Shown here: piece by piece, positions 18,630-29,896 of the stretch
Position numbering within the stretch: position 1 is the first letter of the stretch
How the letters are laid out: every line of letters begins with the position of its first letter
Source: Gnomoniopsis sp. IMI 355080
Taxonomy: Eukaryota; Ascomycota; Sordariomycetes; Diaporthales; Gnomoniaceae
Length of the DNA stretch: 41,826 nucleotides
NCBI GenBank assembly: GCA_027946555.1
Contig: JAPEVC010000282.1
Span: 1-41,826, forward strand
Direction: 5' to 3'
Made by a program: the position numbers and the translations under genes
Notes under the pieces: model-generated
Databases searched by the model: none
Told to the model about the DNA's origin: nothing
The model's input: only the letters and a program-made list of their open reading frames with translations

Positions 18630-21036
18630 GTCTTTGCGGCTCGATTTCAGCTAGTTGGAAGTAGCGCAAACGGTCTGCCGAGCTGACAGAGAGGTCGCGT
18701 GGGCGCGGGTATGTTCTTTTGGACGATGCGGACGTGGTGGTTCCGTGAATTGAGGATTGCGAGGGTAGGCCAGGAACACTCCAGAAGGGCAGCGAAGAGT
18801 CGAAGACTGGTTCCGAGAGAGTATGTGGTCGGGGCAAAATATAGGCTTTGGCTGGTGTTGCTGGCGACTTATTAGTTCGGCCCCACCCCACTCTCACCCC
18901 GCCATGTACTATACAAGCGCCCCTGTCTGCTTTCGTCACTTGTGATGCCCCACATCATAAAGCATCCTCTCCATACTTCAACGACATGTCTAGGGGCAAT
19001 ATCACCACGCTCAAGGCGACGACAAAATATCCGTAAATACCTAGACCTTTCACTGATCTTGAAGTATGTCCTCAGCACTGTATATAATCTGAGCTGCAAC
19101 ATGTTATCGATCAGTGTTGTAGCTCGACCAATCCACGTATTCTGATTGGTAATACCCCGGCTGAGCTTCGCGAGAATATCACCCAAATCAGGTCTGTGAT
19201 TGTGATGGGCGTAGTAGTGGAAAATAGAAGAATTTTGAATTTTCTTTCTTTGAGTAAATGCTATAGTCCCTGGTTGTGATGCGACATTCCTCTGTCCACG
19301 ATGGTAGCTCCATAGCCTCTCCTTCCATCAATTCGAAAGGCCGCCCAGCATATGACACTGCGCGAACGACATACGCCGAAGCTCATTGCCCGAGCTCCAC
19401 CCAAGGAAGCAGATTTGCTATCAATGTGCTGTCCCAATTTCACAACCGGCTCTCCCCCGCGCAACGCGAGCTTGCCCAATAGTTGTAATATCGGCCGGAC
19501 ACCAGCGGGCCATGCGCTCTAGCACATACCGAATCGCTCCCAGATCTAGTTCCTCTCTAGGCGCCAACATGTTTACCGCACTCACAGCAAGGCCACATGA
19601 TGTTCTTGGAGGGATATTGGTAGGCCGCGCAGAAATTTGGCTGTGGTGTTGTTGATCGACAGGAGTACTAGACCCACCCCGGTTCGATATCCACACCAAA
19701 ACAAGAATGCTTCTTTTCGCTTGATAGAAGATGAGGCGACAGTGACTTTGAAACGATATCAGGTGACGTCGGGAGGCATCAGAGAATCAAAGCCATCAAC
19801 TCGAACAAAAGAGAGGTGAACAGCTTGCTCCACAAACGGTTATGGACGAGTGTCAATGTCGTTCTTGTGCGCGGTATCCTAGACAAAAGAACTTGGGTCA
19901 GGACCCCAAAGACTACAGTATATAACGACAACTGTCTGTCACGAACGAGGTTATGGAAGGATTCTATTGAGGCTAAGGGACCGGGATAGGTGAAAGAACA
20001 AAATCCCAGGGTCTGTTCCGTGCCTGCCCAGCGGCACCGGGAACGTGTAGTGCTTATAGCGCCTGGCTATATCCTTCAATGCCTCTAGTATCGCGGGAAG
20101 GTTCCACTTAGGTATATAGACACTTGCGCGTGTGGTTCATTGAGGTTTCCACTCATAGAGCCCGGTGGGCTCGAGTGCCTAGATGAGGTATCGTGGCCTC
20201 CCGCACCGACACCCCCCCCCTTCCGGATTCCGTCCCTCCTTTAGCCTCCCACGCTCAAAGAAGACCTTACCCCTGCCTTAATTGCCCCATGGCAAGAGGA
20301 AAATCATGTGATCGAACCGAAAAGGCTATCATCAATGGGGAAGTCCGGTCTCAATGATAAGCTGAGCTTATATAAAGGCTGTTCCCCATATGGTTCTTTA
20401 CATGGGATGCCAGCCTCTAGGCCGAAGCGGACAGAGTATACGGAACTTTGACATTCAAATAGATACCAAGGTATGCCAAGTACATACGGAATTAACATGT
20501 GATTTCTCCACCGAAATCGGGTCTGTGGGATGCAGACCAAATTAATTTTCCTTGAGAACCATGGACAATAAAACAACGGTTATATCTACGCCAGCACTCT
20601 TACCTCCCAACCGCTTCGGTACGTTTGGCTGGATTTGAGAGTCCTCGTAGTCGGCATCAGTCGTGTGTGAGTATTGTGGTCAATCTGGAAGCGCAGATGT
20701 CCGAGGCTGGATAGTAACGCAGACCAGCAACCATTTTATCCTGCACAAGATCCCATCCTTGCTCCTTCACTTTGAGCGCGACACGATGCTTCGCAAACAT
20801 TTCATTCTCATCGAAAACTAATTGAATTACAGCCTTACTACACCTGGAATGCCTATTCCTGTTTCTATAATCTCGAAACGTGGGGCGACCGCCATGAAAC
20901 GCCGCACGGATCGCTGGATTCCGTAGTCCTCATCACTGGGAACAAAATCCTCCTCATCCTGGAGGTTGCCTTACACGTCACCAAAAGAGCAATAATAAGT
21001 TCGTTTTGAATATCTTACGACACGTTATGGTTAGAA
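18630..21036. other. Long gene-poor region
   Basis: About 2.4 kb starting with the SPATA20-like promoter. It contains a run of nine C at 20212-20220 and several short overlapping ORFs on both strands (for example 19261-19699 and 20304-20576) with no recognisable domain or consistent start codons. I find no gene I can support. Confidence 0.45.
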
Positions 21037-21556
21037 ATGACGACCAAAGCACGCGACTTGATTGATTCCTTCGTCGGCGAGAGCTCGAATCAGATTGAGA
21101 GAGTGCGGACTAGTGGTCTGAAATTCAAAGATGAGCATCCAATTAGTTCTGTACTTCAATCTCCTGATCACCAAGCAATTCGCAAAGTTCACTAATTTAT
21201 TGTCCCAGTCACTCATCGCCATTTCGGTGGTCATCATCAGCGTGCCTCTCGCTGCCTGCGCAGGGTTGGTCTTGTTGATAACTTCGTTTGGTGCTGGCAT
21301 TGCACTGCTGGTTCTGGTCCCGGTCACCGTCATACCAGCAGTCCTCGTGGGCATGACTGGCTGGGCCTTGTACGTCGTCAGTCGATGGGTCTTGGGCAAG
21401 TTGAGCTTGATTGCCCGAGGGACTGTCGGCTCGGGAAACAGGGTAATGATGCGTCCACAGGTCAGTGCTATGGGAAATGAGGCCCATGGAAACCTAGAAA
21501 TCAATCTTTTCAAGATGGAACAAAAGGATGGCGGCCAACCAGATCAGGTATCCTGA
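21037..21556 (+). CDS. Small two-helix membrane protein (possibly promethin/LDO-like)
   Basis: Proposed model: exon 1 at 21037-21150, a 58-bp intron 21151-21208 (donor GTACTT, branch-like CTAAT, acceptor CCCAG) and exon 2 at 21209-21556, giving 153 aa. Residues 1-38 are polar (MTTKARDLIDSFVGESSNQI...). They are followed by about 60 very hydrophobic residues forming two adjacent helices around the Gly/Ala/Pro turn SFGAGIALLVLVPVTVIPAV, and then a polar tail. A hairpin of two long helices with short polar ends is the architecture of promethin/LDAF1-type lipid-droplet proteins, but I see no diagnostic motif, so the name is only a suggestion. Without splicing, an ATG at 21131 would give a 141-aa version. 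The opposite strand is also open but shows no protein-like pattern. Confidence 0.5.
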
Positions 21557-23461
21557 GCATTTGCGAAAAACGGTCTCCGGTCACAGTGAAATCACACTCG
21601 GCTGCTCAATACCTATGTACGGAGTACAGGACCTGAGACATAGCAATGCTCGTCTTAGAGAAGTTCAAACACGGTGGAGATCTGTGCATTTACTATGTGG
21701 ACTGAAGTCTTCCATGTTCATCTCGATGCGGCCCGGTAAAGGGGGCATCGAAAAATATGTATGAATTGGGAACATCGAGCGTGGTCTTGGCGAGCTGACA
21801 ATGCAGCAAGTTGCATAGCCAAAGAAGACATGAAGTCGGATTTGGCTTTGCTCCGTGCTTACGCTGACAAACACAATGCAACGTTGACGATCCGGACCCG
21901 ACCGAAAAATCCCTGTGTTCTGCCACGCCACTGACAATTGGTTATGCAAGGGGTCAGGGGCTTGGAAAAGCTTAAAATTAAAAACACAAATTGATTCCTG
22001 TAAGCTCACACATTCGCCAGTGTAATAAGTACACAAAAGCACGCTTCTCTTGATACTGGCTCTGCTTCTTGAGTGCCCATTCTCGAAGGATCACTCCTCC
22101 TTTCTTCTGAAGTGTTAGACCCGAACGTCACAGGTGCCTTTATTATGCTTCAGTGTATACCAATCTTTCAGTTGCTGGCCATTAAATATTATATTCTGTT
22201 GGTCATCAGTCATCCTGGTGGTGGTGGAGTTCTTTAGCGCACTCAATCAATCATCACCTGTCATCGGCGAATTACCTGAATTTAAGCCGAGATTGACGAT
22301 CTAATTTCTGGAAGAGGTCAAGTTCACCTGCATCTTTGCGGCACAGAGCCCACCAGTAAAAAATATTTAGGTAAAGCGGGAAATGTTATTATTCTGGCCA
22401 CCTTCCAAGTGACTACTCACATATTACCCACTGTGGCGTGAACGTGCAACACTCTAGCAAGGAGGGACCTAGGCTTCCCTTCTTCAAATGCTCGACGAGG
22501 CCGCCAACTGAGAGAATATGGAGCTGATAGTATCGCAGAAATCTGTCTCGGATCTCCATGACAGGACTTGTCAACCATATAGGGGCAACTTTATGCATAC
22601 ATGGATACAAGAGAATCGTCAGATCCTTCGTTTCTGGGCACTTAAACCTCACCTACCAGTGCTGGCGGCAGTTAGGCCCGATAGCATGGGTCCGGCCATG
22701 CAGAACACGGTACTTTACCGACCAGCTGCATCCTTCGCGTATTGTCCAAGGCCGAGTGATTCGTCGTTTGCGCGGGCACTTGTTTCGAGCCGCCATGGCT
22801 GCCTGCTGAAGTATTGTGGGCCTAGTCAATAGTTCGGTTTTTTCTCAAACCACTTCACTTAGCCGAGTTGCATGGGGAACACCTTCTTCAACAGCAGCAT
22901 GTGCCTGGCGCCATACCTGTTCCTGATCGGGATGTTATGACGAGTGGCATTGGCTGTCAAGATGCTGTCCACCAGGCGAAGACGCCAAAGATGCAAAGTA
23001 CACACATGAAGATGGGTCTTGCCAGCCCTTTTGGTCAGGAAGAGGACCGCCAACGGCCAAGGGTCCTCTCTGATGAGAACACTGCTTATTAGCTGCATCG
23101 TGAATGGGAAATTGCTGCAGACTTATTTGGGTAGGAGTGCGGCAACGGGGTGAGATGTAGTGGGCTGCGCCCCATTAGCGCTATCACGAAGAGAGAGACA
23201 CGCCGCGGACGACTTCCGTGGTGGCCAGGAGACGTCCAGAGTATGGAACCATATGTAGGTCAGCACGCCTATTGTTGTTGTCTTTGCTCTCTTTTTCCTA
23301 CCATCCCATCGTCCTGTCAAGCCATCAAACGACGGTCGGCTCCTTGTCTGCAAAGTTTGCTTTGCGTCCTTTCGTTGATCGTGAGATCATATACACTCTT
23401 TTCCGGCTCTGGCCATTACATACACTCCTTAATTTTGACCATACTGGTCCTAGTACCAATA
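21557..23461. other. Gene-poor region upstream of the chitinase
   Basis: About 1.9 kb. The ORFs at 21665-22042, 22413-22832 and 22859-23098 lack domains and are antisense to one another. The last few hundred bases, pyrimidine-rich, are likely the chitinase promoter and leader. Confidence 0.4.
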
Positions 23462-26400
23462 ATGTTTTCGCGTGCGGATTTTCTGGTGGCTTCTTTGGCA
23501 ATAGTACCTGCTTTGGCGACTGGCAGTTCAGTCAACGTATATTTTGGACAGAACGGTCAGGCCGATATTGGCGATGTTTGTGCAGATCCCTCCTTCGAGT
23601 ACATCACGCTGGGATTTATCGATGTCTCACCTGAGAACGGGGGCCTCTCCGGGCTTCCAGGTAGCAACTTCGCCGGCCACTGTTGGGCTGGGGACTACGA
23701 TAACAATGGCTATGCGTCTGGATTGTTAAATGATTGTCCCTATCTGACTCCGGGTATCGAGGTCTGCCAATCACAATATGGAAAGAAGGTTCTCTTGTCT
23801 ATTGGGGGTGTGTTCACAGAGACATCCAACTACAGTATCTCAAGCTATGAGAATGGTGTCGAGTTTGCCAACTTTATCTGGGGCGCTTTTGGGCCCTACG
23901 ATGAGTCTTGGGGAGAACAGCCTCGCCCATTCGATTATAACGGCGTTCACGTAGCCGTTGATGGATACGACTTCGACATTGAATCAGATGATGGTAGGTA
24001 ACTTTTCTTTGAGTCAAGATGTTCTCAGGCTAACGTCTTCTATAGCCGGCGATGAAGGATATCTCGGAATGATCAAAACCCTACGAAGCCTGATTGAAGC
24101 ATCCGGACGAGACGACATTATCACGGGTGCTCCTCAATGCCCGCTTGGTGACGAGTATCAACACATGCAGTATCTCCTCAAGAATGTCCAGTTCGACCGT
24201 CTTTGGATCCAGTTCTACAACAATCCTCAATGCGAGATACTCAACCTAGACGGGACCATCAACTCGGGCTTCAATTACATGGATTGGGAGGCCTTTTTGG
24301 CTACTACACCCAGCGCCAACGCCAAGCTTCACGTCGGTCTTCCAGGAAGTGCTATTGCCTCGAATACCGGATACGTTGACGCCGCCATTGCTGCTAGCAT
24401 GTTGTGCTCGAGTCAGTCGTCCGGAAGCATGTTTGGCGGTCTCATGCTTTGGGACCAGACTTTTGCGGCTGCCAATGTTGACGCAGCTGGAATCAGCTAC
24501 AACGAGGCTTTATATGAGTCCATGAGGTGCAACTGTGGCGAATGCCCGGTACCAACGACGACGAGCTCCATCGTTTACTCCACCAGCATCGAGACGTCAA
24601 CGCCAGTCTCGTCTCCTTTCGAGACTAGCACTTCGGCAACAAGCACCGTGAGCCCCTCGCATTCTCACACGGCTCCTCATCCAACCTCAGTCGTTGTTAC
24701 CTCGCCATTGGGTCCGAGCGGTCCCGTATCTCAAATGTCCAGCTCGGCTCCCACATCTGCCTCATCTGCTGCTTCTTTATCCTCGGAACAGTCACATTCA
24801 CACAACTCATCCACGTCTACGACGTCCTTGTCGCCAAGTGGTCCCGTGATCTCTCAACCCTCAGGCTTACACACTGTGTCTGGATCTAGCAAGCCCACCG
24901 GCAGCTTCAGTTCTTCGCTCGTTGAGCCGACAGGACTCCCCCAGACATCGACTGGCAGTGTCGTCACTTCACAGACGACCAGCGTCACGGGATCCAGCGC
25001 TCATCTGTCAACAAGGCCGTACTCATGGAGCAACACTACCTGGACGTCTCACGCAAGCCATATCTCCACCACCGATGCGACGTACAGCAGCTTGCCTACA
25101 TTTTCATCGGGTGATGTGGCATCAACGTCAAGTGCCGGAGTCGGCGCAGGCACTTCAAGCTCCGAGGCTAGTGTCTCGTCCTCTACAATTCCTGCTGGTG
25201 TGACCGAGACGATCTGGACCACAACAGTCTATACCGTTTCATCATGCGCAGCGACTGTGACGGATTGCCCGGCCGGAACCCAGTACTCGACTTCAAGTTG
25301 GGCAGTCTCGACAACTGTGGTGGCCCCTTCGTCTATTTCCTCGGTTGCCGCGGAACAGGGCAGCACCTCGTCCAAGGGCGTCACAGAATCTGCTTCTCCT
25401 ACCTCCTCTGCTGGGCCATTATCCGTTACCAGCTCTGCTGGGGAGCTTACTAGCACCATCTGGTCTACCGAAGTGCACACTATCACGTCTTGTGCTCCTA
25501 CAGTGACTGCTTGCCCAGCTGGCACACACTACTTGACCACCAGTTTCCCCGTCTCGACAACCGTCCTCCCTACGCCGGCTTCCTCTCAGGGCGGCCACGA
25601 AAGCGAAACAGCCAGCTCCTCCTCGGAACAGTGGACAACAAGTACCATTTTCAGCACGACAATCTACACAGTCACTTCCTGCGCCGCAACTGTTACGGAT
25701 TGTCCCGCTCAAATCGGTTCCGTGACGACGGAGATCATTGCCATCACCACAACCGTGTGCCCTGTGACTGCGGCTGAACCTGCTTCAACGAGCTCGTCTT
25801 CGCCTGTTGAGACTGGGACCACCGGTACAGGATCGACCGACAGCAGCGGGAGCGGCAGTGGTTCTGGATCAAGCTCGTCTGATTCAAGCTCGTCTGATTC
25901 AAGCTCGTCTGATTCAAGCTCGTCTGGATCAACCTCCTCTGGATCAACCTCCTCTGGATCAACCTCCTCTGGATCAACCTCCTCTGGATCAACCTCCTCT
26001 GGATCAACCTCTTCTGGATCAAACTCGTCTGGCTCGTCTGGCTCGTCTGATTCAACCTCGTCTAGCTCGTCCGAGCCAAACTTGTCTGGATCGTCTGGGT
26101 CAACCTCGTCTGGGTCGTCTGAATCCAGCCCCGAACTCATCGGGTCTTCAGCCGTCACCTTGACCAGTGGAACCCTGTCAACCACCACTCGCATATCCAG
26201 CACCATCTTTATCTCCGTTCCTACTAGCAGCAGCGGCGTTGTGGCATCATCGGCCCCCGAAGCAGCAATCAATGCCGGCGCACCGGGCGCCGCTTACACC
26301 GCGCCTCTCAGTCTCGGAGCTGGCCGTAACAATGCCACCATGACCAAGACGTACAGCCTATCCAAGGTTGGACCGACAAGCGTGCCTTCCAAGAGCGCAT

Positions 26401-26495
26401 CTACGACGAGTCCGATTGTCACAGCTGGGGCGGAGCGGAGTGTCAGTGGCGTTGGACTGGCTATGATGCTTGGAATCGCAGCTTTGGTTTTGTAA
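23462..26495 (+). CDS. Class III chitinase (GH18) with Ser/Thr-rich repeats and GPI anchor
   Basis: Two exons, 23462-23993 and 24046-26495, across a 52-bp intron; 993 aa. Residues 1-21 are a signal peptide, and the mature protein begins near SSVNVYFGQNG. The GH18 barrel spans about 22-350: it includes GKKVLLSIGG and the catalytic motif DGYDFDIE at 167-174, where E174 is the acid/base. Later strands include RLWIQFYNNPQC and the barrel-closing GLMLWDQTFA. After a Cys pair (CNCGEC) comes a roughly 600-residue Ser/Thr-rich, probably O-mannosylated stalk with three modules of the type TxYTVxSCAATVTDCPA (near 565, 645 and 708) and a short-period repeat at 785-839. The hydrophobic C terminus (GVGLAMMLGIAALVL) is a GPI-attachment signal. 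It should act on wall chitin while tethered to membrane or wall, like Aspergillus ChiA-type enzymes. Confidence 0.95.
25866..26030 (+). repeat. 15-bp minisatellite inside the chitinase coding sequence
   Basis: Eleven consecutive 15-bp units. Three are GATTCAAGCTCGTCT; five at 25926-26000 are identical GGATCAACCTCCTCT; the remaining three are single-unit variants. The unit is a multiple of three, so copy-number change keeps frame and only lengthens or shortens the Ser/Gly/Thr stalk. Near-identity of the middle units suggests recent expansion. Confidence 0.9.
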
Positions 26496-27060
26496 GCAGG
26501 AAACCTCCGAAATTCTAATTCTGTGCTCTTCGGAGTCTTTATTGTAGATATGTAGACGGAGTCATCTGTTCAGTATCTTTATTTCACACTTTATTGGTTA
26601 TACTGTGGCTTTCTGCCTGTCTTCATAGATATCAAAGTCCTGTTGCGTCAAAGGGAAAAGTCATAATTCTGATGAGGAATTCAATCTAATACAAGGAGTG
26701 GCTCCGCATTTTTCAACTCTGTGTTTCAGAAGTCAGTCGCTCAACTACTTGGTAGGATCCTTACTGGAGGCTGTGAAGCTGTTGGAGGATGTGAGCCAGG
26801 CACTCAATCACATACCCCTGCTAAGAGAGGTGGGCCGCCAGAACAAGTCTGTTTTTTTTGATATCTACAGGATTGCTTTGCGAGCCATTTGGATCGTGTT
26901 GATGTGCTTATTTGGGGGTTGGTCTCCTTGCATCGTAGCGTCATCTCGAGGACTTCACTCTGGGAAGGGAGAAGGTTGGCAGGCGAGATTTCGAATGTTC
27001 ATCTACTTCATACTAGACAGAGTAACATCAATTAATGGACAGATACCCTCTGCAACCACT
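26496..27060. other. Convergent intergenic spacer
   Basis: About 565 bp between the chitinase stop and the P450 stop. It should hold both 3' ends. The ORF at 26698-27081 does not start with ATG and overlaps the P450; it is not a gene. Confidence 0.5.
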
Positions 27061-28808
27061 TTACACACCTTTAACAGATGAAGTAAGATCTCCAGCAACA
27101 TCACCACGGGGTTGGAACACCAGTACTGGTCCGTCATGCGCTGCAGAGATGACATCGTACAGTTGGAACTCATGCTCCCTTGCACGGCCCTCACCCAGAG
27201 CTGGATCGCCCCCTCCAATCTTTCCAAGCGGACCAGGAGCTGCCTCAAAACCAAAGTACCACAAGACGCGTGCTAACACCAAGCTAGATTGCGCGTAGGC
27301 CATGGCCTTCCCAGCACAACCCCGAGAGCCGATTGAGAAGGGCACGAATGCATCTGGCGTAAATCTGCTTTGGTCAGGGGCAAGCCAGCGTTCAGGCAGA
27401 AAGTTGAAGGGGTCCGGGAAGTATTCTTCGTTATGATGAAGCGCGTAAATGCTAATCCCAACTTGAATGCCAGGAGGTATGAGGTGTCCGTCGATAACGA
27501 GAGGTCTTTTGTCTGTGCTGGGCTGTTCTCGCCACAACGTTCCCGGCCCAGGTGGAGAGATTCTCAGAGTCTCGTCAATTGTGGCCCGCAGGTATTTGCA
27601 GCTTGAAAGCTTCGGGCCAATCTTGATGTCATCCCCACTGTCAAAGCTGGTACGGATCTCGTGGACTAGCTTTGCATAGGGTCCAGGGGTTCTGGACAGA
27701 TAAAACAAGGCTGCGCACAACAATGCAGACGTAGTATCTGCTCCTGCGGGTAAGAAGAACGCCGCCTCAGCCCGTATCCCACTGTCCTGGAGGTAATTAC
27801 CATCTGGATTCATCTCGTCGACAATAAGAGAGTATAGATCGTGGCGAACATGCTTTGGTTCCGCGACACGCGCGGCAATTAGGCTCTCAATCGAGTGGAA
27901 GTAGGCAAGTACTTGATCAGAGGCAAATATTTCAAGTAATGAGAAGATCTTTGTTCTGTACAAGAACGGGAACTGCATAAACATGTTGCTCCGATGGCTT
28001 CCGGCAGTCTGAGCGGTGATGAGAGGTCGATGCTTTGGATCCGTTTGGGTTTTGAGGTTATGTCCAAAAGCAAGCAAGGAAGTCATATCGAAGGTGAGCC
28101 GTTTCACGTTTGTTGTCATGTTGACCGGACTGGCGTTTGAGGAAGATGACAGAAGCAACTGAAGAAAAAGGGTAATCTGTTCCTGCATGACAGGCTCAAA
28201 TATCCGCATGGAGCGTTCGGAAATGGCTTGACCGATAAGCTTGCGCTTGTATCGATGTATCGACTTGTCTATGACATTGAAAACGCCGTAGACTCCAGGT
28301 GTCGCGGCTGTGTATTTGTAGGCAAACGATTTGAGCAGTCTGTCGTTGAGATATATATCTTGAGACCGTCGGTCCTACCCGGATCGCCTGTGGACCTTGT
28401 GTGATAGTCACCTTGTAGAGCTTCAATAGAGCTGAAGACGAGCTTGTTTGGTCCAGATCGTAAGACAGGTCCTGTCTAACATGTTAGATGGATCAATATA
28501 GCGCGGGCCTATGGGATCTTCTATACCGTATTTCAGATGGTCCTGTCGTGTGCGGATATGGAGACTCATCGTGGCAGCGTAGAAGCCGGCATACGCACTT
28601 GACAATTTTGCGAGAAAAGGCCCTGAATAGCCTCGTAATGGATGGAGAACCAAGCGATATCCAAAGAGTAGGACCCCCTGATCTGCACATGAGCAAATGG
28701 AGCATACACCACAGCGAAAATGATACTCACATATGTGATCAATAAGGTGGTGGCATGGGCTATTAGTGTCCAAAGGGACTGGAGAGTCAACAGCCCGAGA
28801 AGCTCCAT
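27061..28808 (-). CDS. Cytochrome P450 monooxygenase, microsomal
   Basis: Four exons: 28808-28731, 28677-28527, 28471-28412 and 28358-27061, with introns of 53, 55 and 53 bp; 528 aa. Residues 1-35 give a membrane anchor followed by YRLVLHPLRGYSGP, a proline-rich hinge. Later come PVLRSGPNKLVFSS and the C-helix region around DKSIHRYKRKLIGQAIS. The oxygen-binding I helix is AGADTT (301-306), ExxR is ETLR (359-362), followed by PERW, and the haem loop is FSIGSRGCAGKAMAYAQ with the iron ligand C444. All P450 signatures are intact. The third intron uses a less usual AAG acceptor, chosen because it gives ALQDIYLNDRLLKS, which matches the family. The sequence pattern resembles fungal tailoring P450s of the trichothecene or benzoate type, but no backbone synthase is in the window, so the substrate is unknown. 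Confidence 0.93.
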
Positions 28809-29464
28809 GATGTACTGAAGTCAATGTGCTTCTTCAATAGGAATTTGGAAGAATGGTGTTTGACATTTCCAGCAAGTTTAGGGCATCTAAAAACTGCGAT
28901 GAGTTGAGTTCCAGCTCGAAGGGTTGTAAGCCTGAATACTGCAGGGATAAGGTAGCGGCAATCAGGTGTGCCCTATCAAATGTACCGATGATCATTTGAA
29001 GGAATCGCCAAGTACCATAAGCAACGTCGGGCTAGCCTGTCACCGTGGGGTACGATGGCATTCGTGTATAAGTAGATACTTCCCAGCCTCTTTTCTTCCT
29101 CGTCGCTCAACCTACGCATATATGTTGCTTAGTGTACCATATCCAGTATCGTGGCTCTGTAGATTCAGAGTTTCAAAGACATTCGCAGCTTGGACACTTG
29201 GGTAGCATATAACTTATTCTGGTAAATGACAAAGTTGGCTGTGCCACCACTAGTGATGCTACCTGACTACCTCCTAGGTACCAAAGCGGCTACATCAGTC
29301 GAAGGACGAATCCTGATCCTAAGCTAGCGCCTGGGAAGTTGGGAATACTCATTCCCGATGGAAGTTATCTCAAAAGGAAAAAGTGAGTAAGATAAAAGAA
29401 TTGGAGCAACTTAGCAGGACCACTACTCTATAATGGACCAAAGATACAACAATGTCGAGACCAT

Positions 29465-29483
29465 ACCTGCTACGGTAGCAGGT
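29465..29483. repeat. Perfect 9-bp palindrome with a 1-nt centre
   Basis: ACCTGCTAC, one G, GTAGCAGGT. It lies in the gene-free region between transporter and P450. It could be a protein-binding dyad or part of a decayed element. Confidence 0.7.
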
Positions 29484-29713
29484 CTACTATTAATAATCCA
29501 GCCTGACAGCTAGTTTCCCCTTCACAGTGGCATGGCCCCAGGCCCACCTGCACCGGAACAGAGAAATTCGCACCGACGCACCGACGCCGGCTCTGCTACA
29601 CCCTACAGGCTCTATCAATAGAATTGCTATATTATTACAGGAGGTTTTTAAGCTTCAATTGAAAGTGACGGGGTAGATTTAATACTGATAGTAAGGCTGA
29701 TATGTATCAGTCT

Positions 29714-29741
29714 ATATCAGATCTAGCTCCTGATCTGATAT
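29714..29741. repeat. Perfect 10-bp inverted repeat with 8-nt loop
   Basis: ATATCAGATC and GATCTGATAT flank the loop at 29724-29731. Several more TATCAG or CTGATA copies lie within 60 bp on either side. It sits about 160 bp beyond the transporter stop, so it may fall in the 3' end or be a MITE remnant. Confidence 0.7.
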
Positions 29742-29896
29742 CAGCAAGTTCCTAGAACATCGCTAGCTCATACCTACCTGGTACCCAGTTACTCATTCCT
29801 GCCGCCCTGTATTCTAGCACAAATCCCATTCGCAGCTATGCTCTGCTATTTGTAACTACTAAATGCCTGTCCTACGGTTGAGCGTCCGTCCCCCGG

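Larger units (their letters stand above)
28809..29896. promoter_or_regulatory. P450 upstream region and transporter 3' flank
   Basis: About 1.1 kb between two minus-strand genes. The part nearest 28809 is the P450 promoter. The rest is AT-rich and contains two strong palindromes (listed separately) and TACCT/AGGTACC-like elements at 29271 and 29774. I see no gene. Confidence 0.4.

Noticed and set aside
18607..18939. Frame upstream of the SPATA20-like start, possible N-terminal exon
   Set aside because: It contains no ATG; the model starting at 18629 is complete without it.
19261..19699. Overlapping short minus-strand ORFs
   Set aside because: Two frames with protein-like stretches, but no junction, no consistent start and no family.
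19678..19700. GGTTCGATATCC, reminiscent of a tRNA B box
   Set aside because: No matching A box or cloverleaf around it.
21031..21513. 160-codon minus-strand ORF
   Set aside because: Antisense to the hydrophobic two-helix gene; its sequence has no protein-like pattern or family.
25709..26272. Long minus-strand ORF in the chitinase tail (Asp/Glu/Pro repeats)
   Set aside because: It is antisense to the 15-bp repeats and Ser codons; the pattern follows from the repeat, and no start signal or domain exists.
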